A stretch of 64,000 nt of DNA from Dendrophyllia cribrosa (lineage: Eukaryota > Cnidaria > Anthozoa > Scleractinia > Dendrophylliidae), in NCBI GenBank assembly GCA_024195265.1, contig JAJLRJ010000001.1, forward strand, positions 59,999,289-60,063,288, given 5' to 3'. The translations under genes were made by a program, and so were the position numbers. The notes under the pieces are model-generated. The model was not told the origin of the DNA, did no database searches, and was given only the letters and a program-made list of their open reading frames with translations. Below are positions 26,426 to 37,094 of the stretch, one piece after another. Every line of letters starts with the position of its first letter. Within the stretch, counting starts at the first letter, position 1.

Positions 26426-29400
26426 ATGGCAACTTTGAATGCATTGAAATCATTTGCAAGATCATCCGGATTGAAAGGTTGGTCTAGATTGAGGAGAGAT
26501 GATTTAGCAAACTTTTTAGTTGAAAATCTATGGACTGGAGGTGGGAAAAACGATCAACCAAAAATGAATAAAGCAGCTCGTTTGAAAATTTGGAAACACA
26601 GAAAAGCCAACCCCCTGGATGTTGAAAATAAAAAAATTGATGCCCCAGTGTTGATTCCGGAAAGAAGAAGAGTTCCTCCCAAAAGAATTCAGTCAGTCAT
26701 TCAAAAACAAACAGAAACGATTTCAGATTGGTTGAATTGGCTGGAAAATGTAGATGATGTGGAAATTAGGAGAAGATCAAATCCTGCAGTTGAAAGATTG
26801 AAAAAACAAACCAAGGAATTGTGGAAACAAAGGTTGGTCGTGGAAGAAGGAAAATCTGCTTTGAGAGGATTTGCCAGACAATTCGTCATTCAAGGAGATG
26901 ATTCCCCAACTCCACAACATTTTCTCCGGAAAGTGAGGAGTGAAGTTATTGAGTTGATAAAGCAAAATCGGCAAACAAAAGTGAAATGTGTTTTAGTTTC
27001 TCTATTGGTGAAACCCGATTTGAGTGACGATGGCATGATTAAAGAAACACCATTCTCCCATTCCCGCATGAAAAGAAATCTGGAAGGAAATGATGCAGGT
27101 GAGTTGTTTGATGAAATGAGCAGAGAAATGTTGATGAACCTGGAAAACTTCAACCAAAGAGGATCAAACTGGGCGTTTGAAAAAGTGCTCAGATTAGAAC
27201 TTCATCTCATTCGGTGGAAACCATTGGGTGGATCTTCATGGATTTCTCTCCCAAAAGAAGTGGCAAACAAAAACGCTGTGGTGAACATGAAAAACAAAGA
27301 TGAAATGTGTTTCAAATGGTGCATGACAAGAGCAATGAACTGGGTGGTGCAGAATCCTGAAAGAATCACACCTTTGTTGAGAAAACAAGCTGAAAAGTTT
27401 GATTGGAGTGGAATTGCATTTCCAACAACTTTAGCCGATATTGGGAAATTTGAAAAACGAAACGATATTTCTGTGAATGTATTTGGATGGGACAAAAAAC
27501 TTTTCACCCTAAGAGCGACGGATGAAGAAAAAGAAAAACATGTGGATTTGCTGCTGTTGAAAAAGGAATTCAAAACTCATTTCTGCATCGTGAAAAACTT
27601 TTCTCGTTTAGCTGGATCACAAGTTTCCAGAACAAAACGAAAAAGATTCTTCTGCAAAAGATGCATCAATTCATTCCCCAGTGAAGAAAGCTTGAAAAAA
27701 CACAAACTCAACTGCGTTGAATTTGAAGCAGTGAATATTGTTATGCCTGAAGGAACATGTTCTTTCCAAAACTTCTCAAAGATGATTCATGTTCCAGTGG
27801 TTGGTTATGCTGATTTTGAATCGATTTTGAAACCCATGAAAGATGCAGGAAAAATGAAACAAACGCAAAAAATACAAGAGCATCTTCCCTGTGGATTTGC
27901 TTTTCATCTCGTTTCTCCTTTTCTGAAAATGGAACCTGTCTTGCAAAGAGCAGGAAGTGAAAAAGAATCAGCTGAACTTCCAAAAGAATTTGTGAGAAAA
28001 CTCATTGAGGAAGTGAAAACTGCTCAACTGAAATTGAAACCAAAACCTATGGATCCACTCACTCCAGAAGAATGGCAGATTTACAATCAGACATCATGTT
28101 GTTGGTTATGTCGAGGTGAATTTGAAAAAGAGGGAGAAAAGATGAAAGTGCGAGATCACTGCCATTTCACAGGGAAATTCAGGGGAGCTGCTCATCGCTC
28201 TTGCAATCGGACGTTTCAGAAACCAAAACTCACTCCCGTGTTTTTCCACAACTTAGCAAACTATGACTCACATCTTTTCGTGCGGGCTTTAGGTACATTG
28301 GATGAAATTCTGGATATTCAATGCATCCCCAATAATGAAGAGAAATATATCTCTTTCTCCCTGAAGTTTGAGTTGAAAAAAGAGAAAACTCGGGATGGAA
28401 AAGAAATCGTTGTGAAACATGAAATTCGGTTTTTGGATTCATATAAATTCATGGCTTCTTCCCTGGGAAACTTGATTGGAAATCTTCCCAAATCAGATTT
28501 GACAGAAACTGCCAGATTTTTCCAGGGAGAAAAGTTTGACTTGATGACAAGAAAAGGAGTTTATCCCTATGAGTTTATGGATTCATTTGAAAAGTTTGCA
28601 GAAACACTTCCAGAGAAAGAAGCCTTCTTTTCCAGATTGAATGACTCGGGGATTGGGGATGAAGATTTTGAGCATGCAAAACATGTCTGGGGGAAATGGA
28701 ACATGAAAAACATGGGAGAATTCCACGATCTCTATCTGAAAACAGATGTTTTATTGTTAGCAGATGTTGTTGAAAGTTTCAGAAAACTTTGTGAAGAAAA
28801 CTATGGATTGGATCCTGCCCAGTTTTTCACAACCCCTGGAATGGCGTGGAATGCTATGTTGAAAATGTCAGGAGTTTCATTGCAACTGTTGAATGATGTG
28901 GATATGTTGTTGATGGTTGAAAGAGGAATGAGAGGTGGAAATTCAAATGCATTCAAGCGATATGGAAAGGCAAATAATAAATTCATGAAAGATTTTGATG
29001 AAACGTCGCCTGCAAAGTTTTTGGTTTATCTAGATGCAAATAACCTTTATGGATGGGCAATGTCAAAGCCTCTTCCAGTTGGGAAATTCAAATGGATGGA
29101 TGATCCGTCGAAATGGAAGGCATTTGTTGATGGAGAAAATGTAGGATGTATTTTGGAAGTTGATTTGGAATATCCAGATGAACTGCATGACAACCATAAT
29201 GATTTCCCGCTTGCTCCAGAAAGTTTAAAACTGGATGGTGTGTGGAAGTTGACTCAAAATCTGAGAGATAAAGAAAGAATGGTTCTACATGGAGAAAATC
29301 TGAAACTCTTTCTTTCCCTGGGAATGAAACTGAAAAAGATTTGGAGAGGAATTTCATTTCAGGAAGTTGCCTTCATGAAATCATATATTGAAACAAACAC

Positions 29401-30238
29401 AAAGTTGAGAATGAATGCAAAAAATGCATTTGAAAAAGATTTCTTCAAGCTGATGAACAATTCAGTGTTTGGGAAGACAATGGAGAATGTGCGAAAAAGA
29501 GTTTCCATTGAATTGGTGAAAGATGTTGAAAGAGCAGAAAAGTTGATCAACAAACCAAACTTTGCTGATGTGCAGATTTTCGATGAATTTTTGATTGCAA
29601 TCAAGATGAGAAAAACACAAATTTGCATGAATAAACCAGTTTATGTGGGAATGTCAATTCTGGATCTCTCCAAAACCCTGATGTATGACTTTCATTATGG
29701 GTATGCGAAGAAAAAGTGGAAAGATCTCAAAGTTCTTTACACAGATACAGATTCTTTGGTCTATGAAATTGAAACAGAAGATTTCTATGCAGATATTGCA
29801 GATGATGTGAAAGAACGTTTTGACACAAATGACTTTTCCAGAGATCATCCTGCAGTGATGAATGGATTGCCTATTGTGAAAGAAAACAAGAAAAAGATTG
29901 GGTTGATGAAAGATGAATGTGCTGGAAAAACCATGACAGAATTTGTTGCGCTGAGACCAAAACTTTATGCTTTCCTGTTAAATGAAGGAAAAGAAGAAAA
30001 GAAAGCAAAAGGAGTGAAGAAATGTGTGATTAAAAATCAGTTACGATTTGACAACTTTATGAAATGTTTGAAAGGAGAAGGAAAAATACTCAGGAAGCAG
30101 AATGTGATTCGCAGCAGAGAACATCATCTTTTCACAGAAAGAATGGAGAAGATTGCATTGTCTGCTAATGACGATAAGAGAGTGATTTTGAAAAATGGAA
30201 TAGATACATTTGCAAGAGGACATTGGAGATTGAAATGA
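26426..30238 (+). CDS. Protein-primed-type DNA polymerase B (Polinton pPolB)
   Basis: An uninterrupted 1270-aa polymerase that replicates the element. Residues 5-36 (LKSFARSSGLKGWSRLRRDDLANFL) form a SAP/Rho-N-like DNA-binding module. A C2HC finger lies at 410-430 (CKRC...HKLNC). The proofreading exonuclease has D463/E465 (ADFES), D614 (NLANYDS) and D774 (KTDVLLLAD). Between Exo I and Exo II sits a Cys/His-rich insert (CCWLC, then RDHCHFTGKFRGAAHRSCN, about 557-588), like the endonuclease VII fold often found in Polinton polymerases. Polymerase motif A is D870 (DANNLYGWAMSKP), motif B N1011-G1016 (NNSVFGK) and motif C D1107/D1109 (YTDTDS). All catalytic residues are present. Confidence 0.96.
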   Translation: MATLNALKSFARSSGLKGWSRLRRDDLANFLVENLWTGGGKNDQPKMNKAARLKIWKHRKANPLDVENKKIDAPVLIPERRRVPPKRIQSVIQKQTETISDWLNWLENVDDVEIRRRSNPAVERLKKQTKELWKQRLVVEEGKSALRGFARQFVIQGDDSPTPQHFLRKVRSEVIELIKQNRQTKVKCVLVSLLVKPDLSDDGMIKETPFSHSRMKRNLEGNDAGELFDEMSREMLMNLENFNQRGSNWAFEKVLRLELHLIRWKPLGGSSWISLPKEVANKNAVVNMKNKDEMCFKWCMTRAMNWVVQNPERITPLLRKQAEKFDWSGIAFPTTLADIGKFEKRNDISVNVFGWDKKLFTLRATDEEKEKHVDLLLLKKEFKTHFCIVKNFSRLAGSQVSRTKRKRFFCKRCINSFPSEESLKKHKLNCVEFEAVNIVMPEGTCSFQNFSKMIHVPVVGYADFESILKPMKDAGKMKQTQKIQEHLPCGFAFHLVSPFLKMEPVLQRAGSEKESAELPKEFVRKLIEEVKTAQLKLKPKPMDPLTPEEWQIYNQTSCCWLCRGEFEKEGEKMKVRDHCHFTGKFRGAAHRSCNRTFQKPKLTPVFFHNLANYDSHLFVRALGTLDEILDIQCIPNNEEKYISFSLKFELKKEKTRDGKEIVVKHEIRFLDSYKFMASSLGNLIGNLPKSDLTETARFFQGEKFDLMTRKGVYPYEFMDSFEKFAETLPEKEAFFSRLNDSGIGDEDFEHAKHVWGKWNMKNMGEFHDLYLKTDVLLLADVVESFRKLCEENYGLDPAQFFTTPGMAWNAMLKMSGVSLQLLNDVDMLLMVERGMRGGNSNAFKRYGKANNKFMKDFDETSPAKFLVYLDANNLYGWAMSKPLPVGKFKWMDDPSKWKAFVDGENVGCILEVDLEYPDELHDNHNDFPLAPESLKLDGVWKLTQNLRDKERMVLHGENLKLFLSLGMKLKKIWRGISFQEVAFMKSYIETNTKLRMNAKNAFEKDFFKLMNNSVFGKTMENVRKRVSIELVKDVERAEKLINKPNFADVQIFDEFLIAIKMRKTQICMNKPVYVGMSILDLSKTLMYDFHYGYAKKKWKDLKVLYTDTDSLVYEIETEDFYADIADDVKERFDTNDFSRDHPAVMNGLPIVKENKKKIGLMKDECAGKTMTEFVALRPKLYAFLLNEGKEEKKAKGVKKCVIKNQLRFDNFMKCLKGEGKILRKQNVIRSREHHLFTERMEKIALSANDDKRVILKNGIDTFARGHWRLK

Positions 30239-30290
30239 TTCTTCCCAGATTTTTTTTGGAAATGATTTTGTTTCCAAATTGAAAATGAAA

Positions 30291-30426
30291 AGTTGTCAAT
30301 CAGGGAGTTTACAGATTTGATTTTTAAAAAGTTTTTAAAATAAAAAAAGTTTTTGAAAAAATCAAAAACTTTTTTCAAAATGAAAATCTTGTTTTAAATC
30401 ATATGTAACCTTCCTGATTGTCAACT
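30291..30426. repeat. 136-bp palindromic module, copy 4
   Basis: The inverted-repeat partner of copy 1, starting AGTTGTCAATCAGG and ending CCTGATTGTCAACT. The length equals that of the other three modules. Confidence 0.9.
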
Positions 30427-31182
30427 TTTTATTTCCAATCTGGAAATGAAAATCTGATTTCATTTTTGATTTGGTTTTTTCTCCAGTTTTTTTTGCAGAA
30501 CTGGTTTTTAAAAAACTTTTTCAAAAACCACTCCAGATTCTGGAAACGAAAATGAAATCTATTTTGTCAACCAAATATTCTCCCAGTTTTTTAATTTTTG
30601 ATTTGGTTTTTTCTCCAGTTTTTTTGCAGAACTTTTTTCTGGAAAACTTTTTCAAAAACCACTCCAGATTCTGGAAACGAAAATGAAATCTATTTTGTCA
30701 ACTAAATATTTTCTGAAATCTGGAAATGAAAATCTGATTTCATTTTTGATTTGGTTTTTTCTCCAGTTTTTTTTGCAGAACTGGTTTTTGGAAAACTTTT
30801 TCAAAAACCACTCCAGATTCTGGAAACGAAAATGAAAACCAGATTTTCTGCTGGAGAAATATTTTGTCAACCAAAATATTTCTCCAGATTTCATTTTTGA
30901 TTTGATTTTTTCTCCAGTTTTTTAGCGGAACTGGTTTTTGAAAAACTTTTTCAAAAACCACTCCAGATTCTGGAAACGAAAATGAAATCTATTTTGTCAA
31001 CCAAATATTTTCTGAAATCTGGAAACAAAAAATAGATTTCATTTTTGATTTGGTTTTTTCTCCAGTTTTTTTTGCAGAACTGGTTTTTGGAAAACTTTTT
31101 CAAAAACCACTCCAGATTCTGGAAACGAAAATGAAAACCAGATTTTCTGCTGGAGAAATATTCTCCCCAGTTTTTTTGACAC

Positions 31183-31545
31183 AGTAGTTGAATAAACGCG
31201 GTTCCCGGTGGAGCCGAAGGGCCCCTTATTGTGAACGTTTTCAAATTATGTGGACTTTAGGGATAGTTGGAAAATTGATTTAGCAGAAAATGAAATGGCA
31301 TTTTTTCAATCAATGGCAATATATTTCTGGTAAATTATGACAGTAAATGAGATTCGAAAAATGTGGGGGATTTTAGGAGAAAATGAGAAATGAGATTCTG
31401 GAATATTTTTATTGAGTTCTGATGGTTCTAACATAACGAGGCTAATCGAAATTTTGAGCTACTATTGTGCATAAGTTAGAGATAAGTTTTACGTTAAAAG
31501 TAACGGGCCCGAGGATGCACCGGGAACCGCGTTTATTCAACTACT
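31183..31545. repeat. Right end module, 363 bp with its own inverted ends
   Basis: The inner arm begins AGTAGTTGAATAAACGCGGT, and the outer arm is its exact inverse. Both arms have CGCGGTT where both arms of the left module have GGCGGGT. The interior differs from the left module at only a handful of sites. Confidence 0.92.
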
Positions 31546-31689
31546 TTAATTTTATCTACAGCTTGTAAAAATCATGTAATGAAAGTGATATTAATTTGTA
31601 TATATAACAAATGAAGAGCTTTTAGCATTTACCATCCGATTGGTGTATATGTTGACGGCGTTGGATAAGATATTGTAATATCTTAAATT

Positions 31690-31727
31690 TGAGGTGACCT
31701 CATTCAAAAAGGAGGTCACCTCAAGCA
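31690..31727. repeat. Short perfect hairpin
   Basis: TTGAGGTGACCTC and GAGGTCACCTCAA face each other around a short spacer. Confidence 0.85.
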
Positions 31728-31829
31728 GAGAAACAGAAAGTAGATGATCGTGAATCACCCCAATTGGTGTCCCATAATTTAACATATGACGAGAACGCAA
31801 AGAAAATCACTACTGCGAAGGAGGTTTGG

Positions 31830-32255
31830 ATACCCCGCCTTAAGGCGGGAGTCTACCTGAATGTCATTTTTCCGCCACTTAACATGGCTTTAATGGGAAT
31901 ACTCGTTCACGTTTCAAGCAATCCAAAAACCCTTCGCTCATTACATGAATCTATGTTGTGGGATGTTTTGTAAATTTTTGGGTATTTTGGGGAGGAAATA
32001 GTTTTTCTCAAAGGATTTGTAAAATTTAGAGAAATAAGAAATATTGAAGATTTAGTGAAGTTTTGAAATTAGGATTTGTAGTTAATAATTAATAGACGGA
32101 CACCAAGTTAGTCCACTAGCAACCTGGGTTGCTCTTGCGTGGGTATCAACTGTCTGTTGGTGTTCCAAAACTCATTTTCTTTCTCCCATCCCTTCTTAAA
32201 ACCTCTTAAAATTTCATTAAAATTCAGGTAGACCCCGGCCTTAAGGGGGGACACG
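31830..32255. repeat. Inverted-repeat-bounded segment
   Basis: CGCCTTAAGGCGGGAGTCTACCTGAAT at the left is mirrored, with changes, by a segment starting ATTCAGGTAGACCCC at the right. A related GTAAACTCCAGAC-type segment occurs near 57090. Probably an old transposon. Confidence 0.55.
32095..32215. repeat. Dispersed repeat, copy also at 63640-63770
   Basis: Shares GGGTATCAACTGTCTGTTGG, the preceding GGACACCAA..AGTC..CCA segment and a following TTTTCTTTCTC segment with 63640-63770. Confidence 0.7.
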
Positions 32256-33117
32256 TACATGGCTTTCTTGACATTTACATCGAATTTACCGTGCCAGATT
32301 ACATCCATTTGATGTAGGTACGAGTTAAAACGCGCCTTTTAACATGTTAATATAACAATAAAAAAAACTGAAAAATGATTTGAGCAAAATGCTCCCCCTA
32401 CCCCCCAGAGTTGCTGGGTGCAGAGTCTCTGCAGAGTCCCACCCTCACCGGTCCACCCGCACGAGGGAGCTCTTAATAATCTGATGATGCTGTAAACATT
32501 ATACTAGACGCGACAGCGTCTTTTCCTCCCTTGTGGGACACATTTTCTAAGATGTGCACGAGGCGCAGCCTCGTTTTGGTGCGAGGCTTGTTTTCGTCCT
32601 ATAACGTCATAAAATTACTGCTTTCATTCACAACCCTGGCAGAAGTCTTGAACTCGTGGATTTCTTGACATCTTTTAGCTTAATGTTGATTACATCAAGG
32701 ATTTTCCTGAAAATGTTCGTCTTAATTTGCATCCGCATTTAATGATCAGTTTGAGAAGTTATATCAAACAATCGAATTAGTATTTCATTAGGTATCCAAA
32801 TACCTCGAAGTGGGTAGAACAAGGTTGCGCCTCGTTTTTCAACCCACTTCGCATGCATGACATTTCAACAGACATTTCTTTCAAACAAATTTCTATCAAA
32901 CAAATGAACCAATTCTTATCTCAGGAATGAATAGCTTTTTATTTCGTAACATTTTCTGTTCTTTTATCCTCTGTGAATATCACTAAGGTAATCAAATCCT
33001 ATTTGGTATTTTGTACTTTCTATGACAACGTTTCTACCATTAGGTGTATCTAAAAATAGCTATAAAGGAAAAATATCGAGCACAGACAAGATAACCCACC
33101 CCCTCCCCTAATGGTCC

Positions 33118-33118
<1 letters not shown>
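32256..33118. other. Non-coding stretch, nothing recognised
   Basis: Includes a C/G-richer patch (32395-32470) and AT-rich DNA. No coding or repeat signature could be fixed. Confidence 0.45.

Positions 33119-33154
<36 letters not shown>
33119..33154. repeat. Poly-C tract, 36 bp
   Basis: An uninterrupted C run about 75 bp before the membrane-protein exon. Similar runs occur at 43239-43270 and about 51790-51807. Confidence 0.95.
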
Positions 33155-33227
33155 TTCCATTAATGGTTCAAAATGGTTTAAAATGGTTCACTTCTTAAAA
33201 TTTTGATTTGCACATAGCACATCAAAT

Positions 33228-33421
33228 ATGGTGACAACAAAACCGGAACCGGAGAGCACCCCTGAGCCGGAATCAAGACCAGAGTCCACTGCAGAACCAA
33301 AAACCTTGTTCCCAGAGATTATGACCAATCAGGAAGCGTTCCTGATGTACGGCATCTTCATCTTCGCTCTCGCTGTCTTCTGTATCATTCTGCTGGTACT
33401 TTTCATTATGCTGAAGAAAAG
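33228..33421 (+). CDS. Small single-pass membrane protein family, paralogue 1 (exon 1 only seen)
   Basis: The exon encodes MVTTKPEPES..., a Pro/Glu-rich segment, then FPEIMTNQEAFLMYGIFIF and a hydrophobic helix ending LFIMLKKR. The EIMTNQEAFLMYGIFIFAL block is nearly identical in paralogues at 51517 and 55330. The exon ends at 33421 in AAAAG|GTTAGT, the same intron phase as the other two. Matching second and third exons were not found by eye downstream, so this copy may be truncated or have a long intron. No known family was recognised. A single-TM protein with a short acidic ectodomain is all that can be said. Confidence 0.7.
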
Positions 33422-34340
33422 GTTAGTTGTTGCATGTAGATTACTTTAGTTAAGTTACACATCACGGTTTTTTGTTGACTGTATTATAACGAGTCGCGTA
33501 CATGTGTCTGGTTTAGTTAGATGCTTGGCGAGTTTTGTTAGTCGTGTACCGATCATGATGTACTAAAGATGTTTATTTTTATTCTTTTTTTCCTCGTACT
33601 ATTAGAACCTGGAATGCCCTGCCTGGTGATTTAGTTGAAAGTAACACATTAGAATCCTTTCAAAAACTCATTAATAATTCATAAGGCCATTACCCAATCA
33701 AATGGTAGATAATACATCACGTGCAGTGACTTTATATCGATAAACCTCATCCTTATTAGTATGCGGTGTTTTATCAGATATAAAGACACTGCACGGGACT
33801 TATGAATATTAATTAATTATCAACACAGAAACTGACACAACAAATGGTGACTTTAACTTTTTTTTTCAGTACTGTTTTACGATATGTAGCTTTTGCCAAT
33901 CTATATGGAATCTTCTCCAACCAAATAAGCAACCAAAAGTTTAGCAAGTAAGCCGTTATTTGAATGACACCAGCGCCCAGGTGTAAATTGGTAGGAAAGC
34001 GAGTGGTTCAGAGATGCCAGCTGCTTATTTCTACTCGTTCAATGCCAATGAATAAAAATTGTTAGACGTATTATGCACCGTACCTGTCAACTTTGGTATA
34101 GCATTTTTCATGGATTAGTTTTTTCCTCAGAACTTTAAAATCCCAAAACTTTCGACAGTTGCCGGGAAGCCATGGTCACCTCGTTGAAGCCAGTGTGGCA
34201 CATGTGCTGTATGCTAATCAGTCTACTTGTTTTTCTCGTATGCTAATATCCTCTTTGCACAAAAAGCACATTTGTTTGATCTCCGTAGGGACACGCTTTT
34301 GGCGGTTCGTGTTTGAAGCCGTTCAAAACACTCACAGCAC
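33422..34340. other. Intron or intergenic DNA, nothing recognised
   Basis: No exon with similarity to the second or third exons of the membrane-protein family was found here. Confidence 0.4.
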
Positions 34341-34403
34341 GTGTTTTATCAAGTCTAAAAATTCTCGCGCTTCGCGCTCGAATTTTTAAACTTGATAAAA
34401 CAC
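34341..34403. repeat. Hairpin repeat, 63 bp
   Basis: GTGTTTTATCAAGT and ACTTGATAAAACAC form the outer arms, with GCGCTTCGCGC at the loop. Confidence 0.85.
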
Positions 34404-34984
34404 TGCTGTTCGTGTTTTAAACATTACTTAAAGCCAAGCTTTTTTACTATTATGCTAATTAGATTTTAATTATATTTTAATTTGTAAAATGTAATATTGT
34501 GATTATGATATATTAATTTATTTATTTCATTTTTTATTTTATTTTATTCTATTTTAATGTTGTTTTATAGTTGGTGTGATGTCTTCAGATTTTACCGACT
34601 TATTAAATGTAGATGTAGATGTGTAATGCGTATTCGATCTAACCAATCAGAGAAAAGATGTTGTTTATCGGCCAATCAGAAGCATTCACAAAACAAAACC
34701 GATCATGATGTACTTTTCGTACGTTTTCCCACGCTCTGTATGGTTATATACTTAAATTAGATTGAAATACTTATAGGTGAATTATGTTATGTTTGATTTA
34801 ATGTGATCATGCTGGTTTAAATTTAACAACAATGGTAACATAACAAAAGACTTTGTGAAACATTTTAGAATAAATGTCGTCATTATCAAATGATAAGTAT
34901 GTGCAAGATAGGTGGCGATATATAAAATGTGTGAAAATACAAATAGAATAAACTTAGATGTGGAAACAGAAACAAAAAGAAAAA

Positions 34985-35640
34985 GAAAATAAATGCATAA
35001 TTAGGTGAAAAGTTTCGCTGGAATGGAGTCCATGCATTTGAGTGTTTAAAGTCGGTCTCTTTTTCTTTATGAGAAGCATCTCATAAACGAGGCACTCAAA
35101 CTTTCCGCGGTATCTCTTTAAGATGGCAAATTGTTCCTGGAGATTGGTTGGCTTTTCATTGTGTTTCTCCTTGAGATGTTTCCCGATCACAGAGTATTTA
35201 TGTTCGTCAATGCGTAGATGTAGATGGCGGCTCGTGTATAGCCAATACAATTCGCATCACACGAATTACATATAAAATCATATTTAATGGTTGACCAAGA
35301 AGGGCTTTGTTTCCATAATATAATTTTCAGGTCTTCTGAAATTTCCTTGCTTGTGAAAACCGGTTGTATCGTACGATCGATTTTCTTTTCCAAGTCGCGT
35401 AGATTTCTATGCACGATGTCAGCAGATTTCTGGTCTTTGAAGGGCAAGGTGATACTTACTGGATTATCTGTTGGCACGATACAGTTTTGGTTTTGGTCTA
35501 GAGAAGCGTGAAATCTGGTAACAGTAGAATCAATTAGTTGCTCGGGATATTTCAGTTTCAAAACATTCTTTTTAGACCCTTGCATTCTTGCGAAAATAGA
35601 TCTGATGAAGACGACAAGTGCCTGGCGCGATCAAGCATGG
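34985..35640 (-). pseudogene. Penelope-like element 3' fragment, frame-broken
   Basis: On the minus strand one frame (35585 to about 35240) holds TIQPVFTSKEISEDLK and YDFICNSCDANCIGYTR, the start of a GIY-YIG domain. Another frame (about 35230 to 34990) continues with SRHLHLRIDEHK, IGKHLKEKH and FAILKRYRGKFECLVYEMLLIKK. The switch lies near 35230-35240 inside the nuclease core. The same segments are found in frame in the copy at 44280-44633, so this is a relative with at least one frameshift and no RT region. Confidence 0.85.
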
Positions 35641-35849
35641 TTCTTAAAAGCGATCCTTTATATCTATTGTCAACATGACTGATTTACCATGCCAACGAAG
35701 GATAAAAAATTTTTATTCTAAAATCGTAATATAATTTTCAGTAACTTTATCACTGTAATTATATTATGTGTAATTAAAGAAATCAGGGTGTTTGAAAAGT
35801 GTTGGGCATGTACAGTGTATATTAAGTAAATTGATGTGATATGTTAAAT

Positions 35850-36140
35850 GTCTAGGTTGGTAGATATGTAGGAACAGGTACGTAAAAGAGTAGGTAAGCA
35901 GTAAGTCATATAAGGTAGGTATGTAGATAGCTAAGAAGGAAGCTAGGTAGGTAGATGGTAGGTTGGTAGCTAAAGAGGCAGGCAAGTAAGTAGGTAGCTA
36001 GATAGGTAATAGCTAAGGAGGCAGACGGATAGGTATGTTGGTAGCTAAGGAGAAAGGTAGGTAGGTAGATGGTAGGTTGGTAGCTAAGGAGACGTCTAAG
36101 GAGGTAGGTAGTTAAGGAAGCAGGTATGTCCGTAGGTATA
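35850..36140. repeat. Degenerate GGTA-type tandem repeat
   Basis: Irregular repeats of GGTAGGTAG, GGTTGGTAG and CTAAGGAGG. The long minus-strand frames here encode only Tyr/Leu/Pro/Ser-rich low-complexity protein and are not genes. Confidence 0.85.
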
Positions 36141-37094
36141 GGAAGCATATGAGATGCTGGTTGGTGTTAATTGTTATTTTTTAAACCTGCGGATGATATA
36201 TATTATATCACGGCGTTTGCTGTTTAATCTTAGGGTCAATAAATTAACGCGTTCAGTTGAGCCCATGGACATGAAAGTGCATCACGGTTAGTTCAGTTTA
36301 TTGAAATTGTCTTTTGATAATATTTGTATCTTCTTTTTGCGATGACTTACAGTGTAACTATGTTTTGTTTTCTGTTTTGTTTAAGGTTTGTCAGTTATTT
36401 TTTTATTTTAATTCATATGTAGACACAATTGTTGCATGGTATATCTTGATGCCCCAATTATGAATATACACGGTCTCAAAAGCTCCCTGCAAGGTTAAAA
36501 CACAAACCTTTTCTTCCTGAAATTGTGTTCAATGTTGATACAAACAGCTTGCGATAACAAAAGTCCTGAAGTAGTTAATTAATTGTGGGGGGAGTTTATT
36601 GCTTGTTTGTTTATGTTTGTTTTGTTTGTTCGTCCGTTCGTTCGTTCGTTCATGCCATTCTTCATGAAAGTTTCGAGACACTGACAATAAAATGTTACTA
36701 TTTGCAAAGAGTGATATTTTTCGATCCCAAGTTCACCCAAACTTTCAGAACATTTTTTGTAACAGAAATGCTATTTTTGGTGTTTGGTGTAATAAGTAAG
36801 GAATTCTGAACGAACATCCATGCAAATATTGCTTACCGGTTAACAATACTCTTTCCCGATTTTTTACTTTAGGGATGTGAAGTTTTTAGATGATGACCAC
36901 GCACCCGGCGATCTGCTATACATCTTATACTGGACTATTAAATATCAGGATTTTAATTACTCTTACAGAATAATGGAGGATAAAACTGTTGTTTTATCTT
37001 GATTGAAAGCTGTAATTTTGCCTTTTAAAATGCTCAGTCCCATAGTTGATGTTACCAGGGTCACAAATCGCGCAAACATTAGTACTGTAACCAT
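36141..37094. other. Non-coding stretch, nothing recognised
   Basis: Includes a short GTTC microsatellite (about 36630-36650). No gene was seen. Confidence 0.45.

Larger units (their letters stand above)
11528..31545. mobile_element. Complete Polinton (Maverick) / adintovirus-like element, 20,018 bp
   Basis: The left end reads AGTAGTTGAATAAA and the right end TTTATTCAACTACT. Both are flanked by TTAATT, the 6-bp duplication made by the retrovirus-type integrase of this class. Long inverted repeats bound about 18 coding regions, including the Polinton hallmark set: protein-primed-type PolB, DDE integrase with chromodomain, adenain-type protease, FtsK/HerA-type packaging ATPase, and major and minor capsid proteins. 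Ends and target duplication are intact and most genes are open, which points to a recent insertion. Several frame breaks around 15.4-16.1 kb argue that this copy may not be autonomous. Confidence 0.97.
30255..31545. repeat. Polinton right terminal inverted repeat
   Basis: The reverse complement of the left repeat, but longer because it holds about five tandem units (30440-31180) instead of three. It includes a 136-bp palindrome (30291-30426) and a 363-bp end module (31183-31545). Short frames on the minus strand inside it are repeat artefacts. Confidence 0.93.

Noticed and set aside
30471..31244. Several open frames in the right Polinton end
   Set aside because: They repeat the same low-complexity residues unit by unit and come from the tandem terminal-repeat units.
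35764..36148. Tyr/Leu/Pro-rich minus-strand proteins
   Set aside because: They are translations of the degenerate GGTA repeat.
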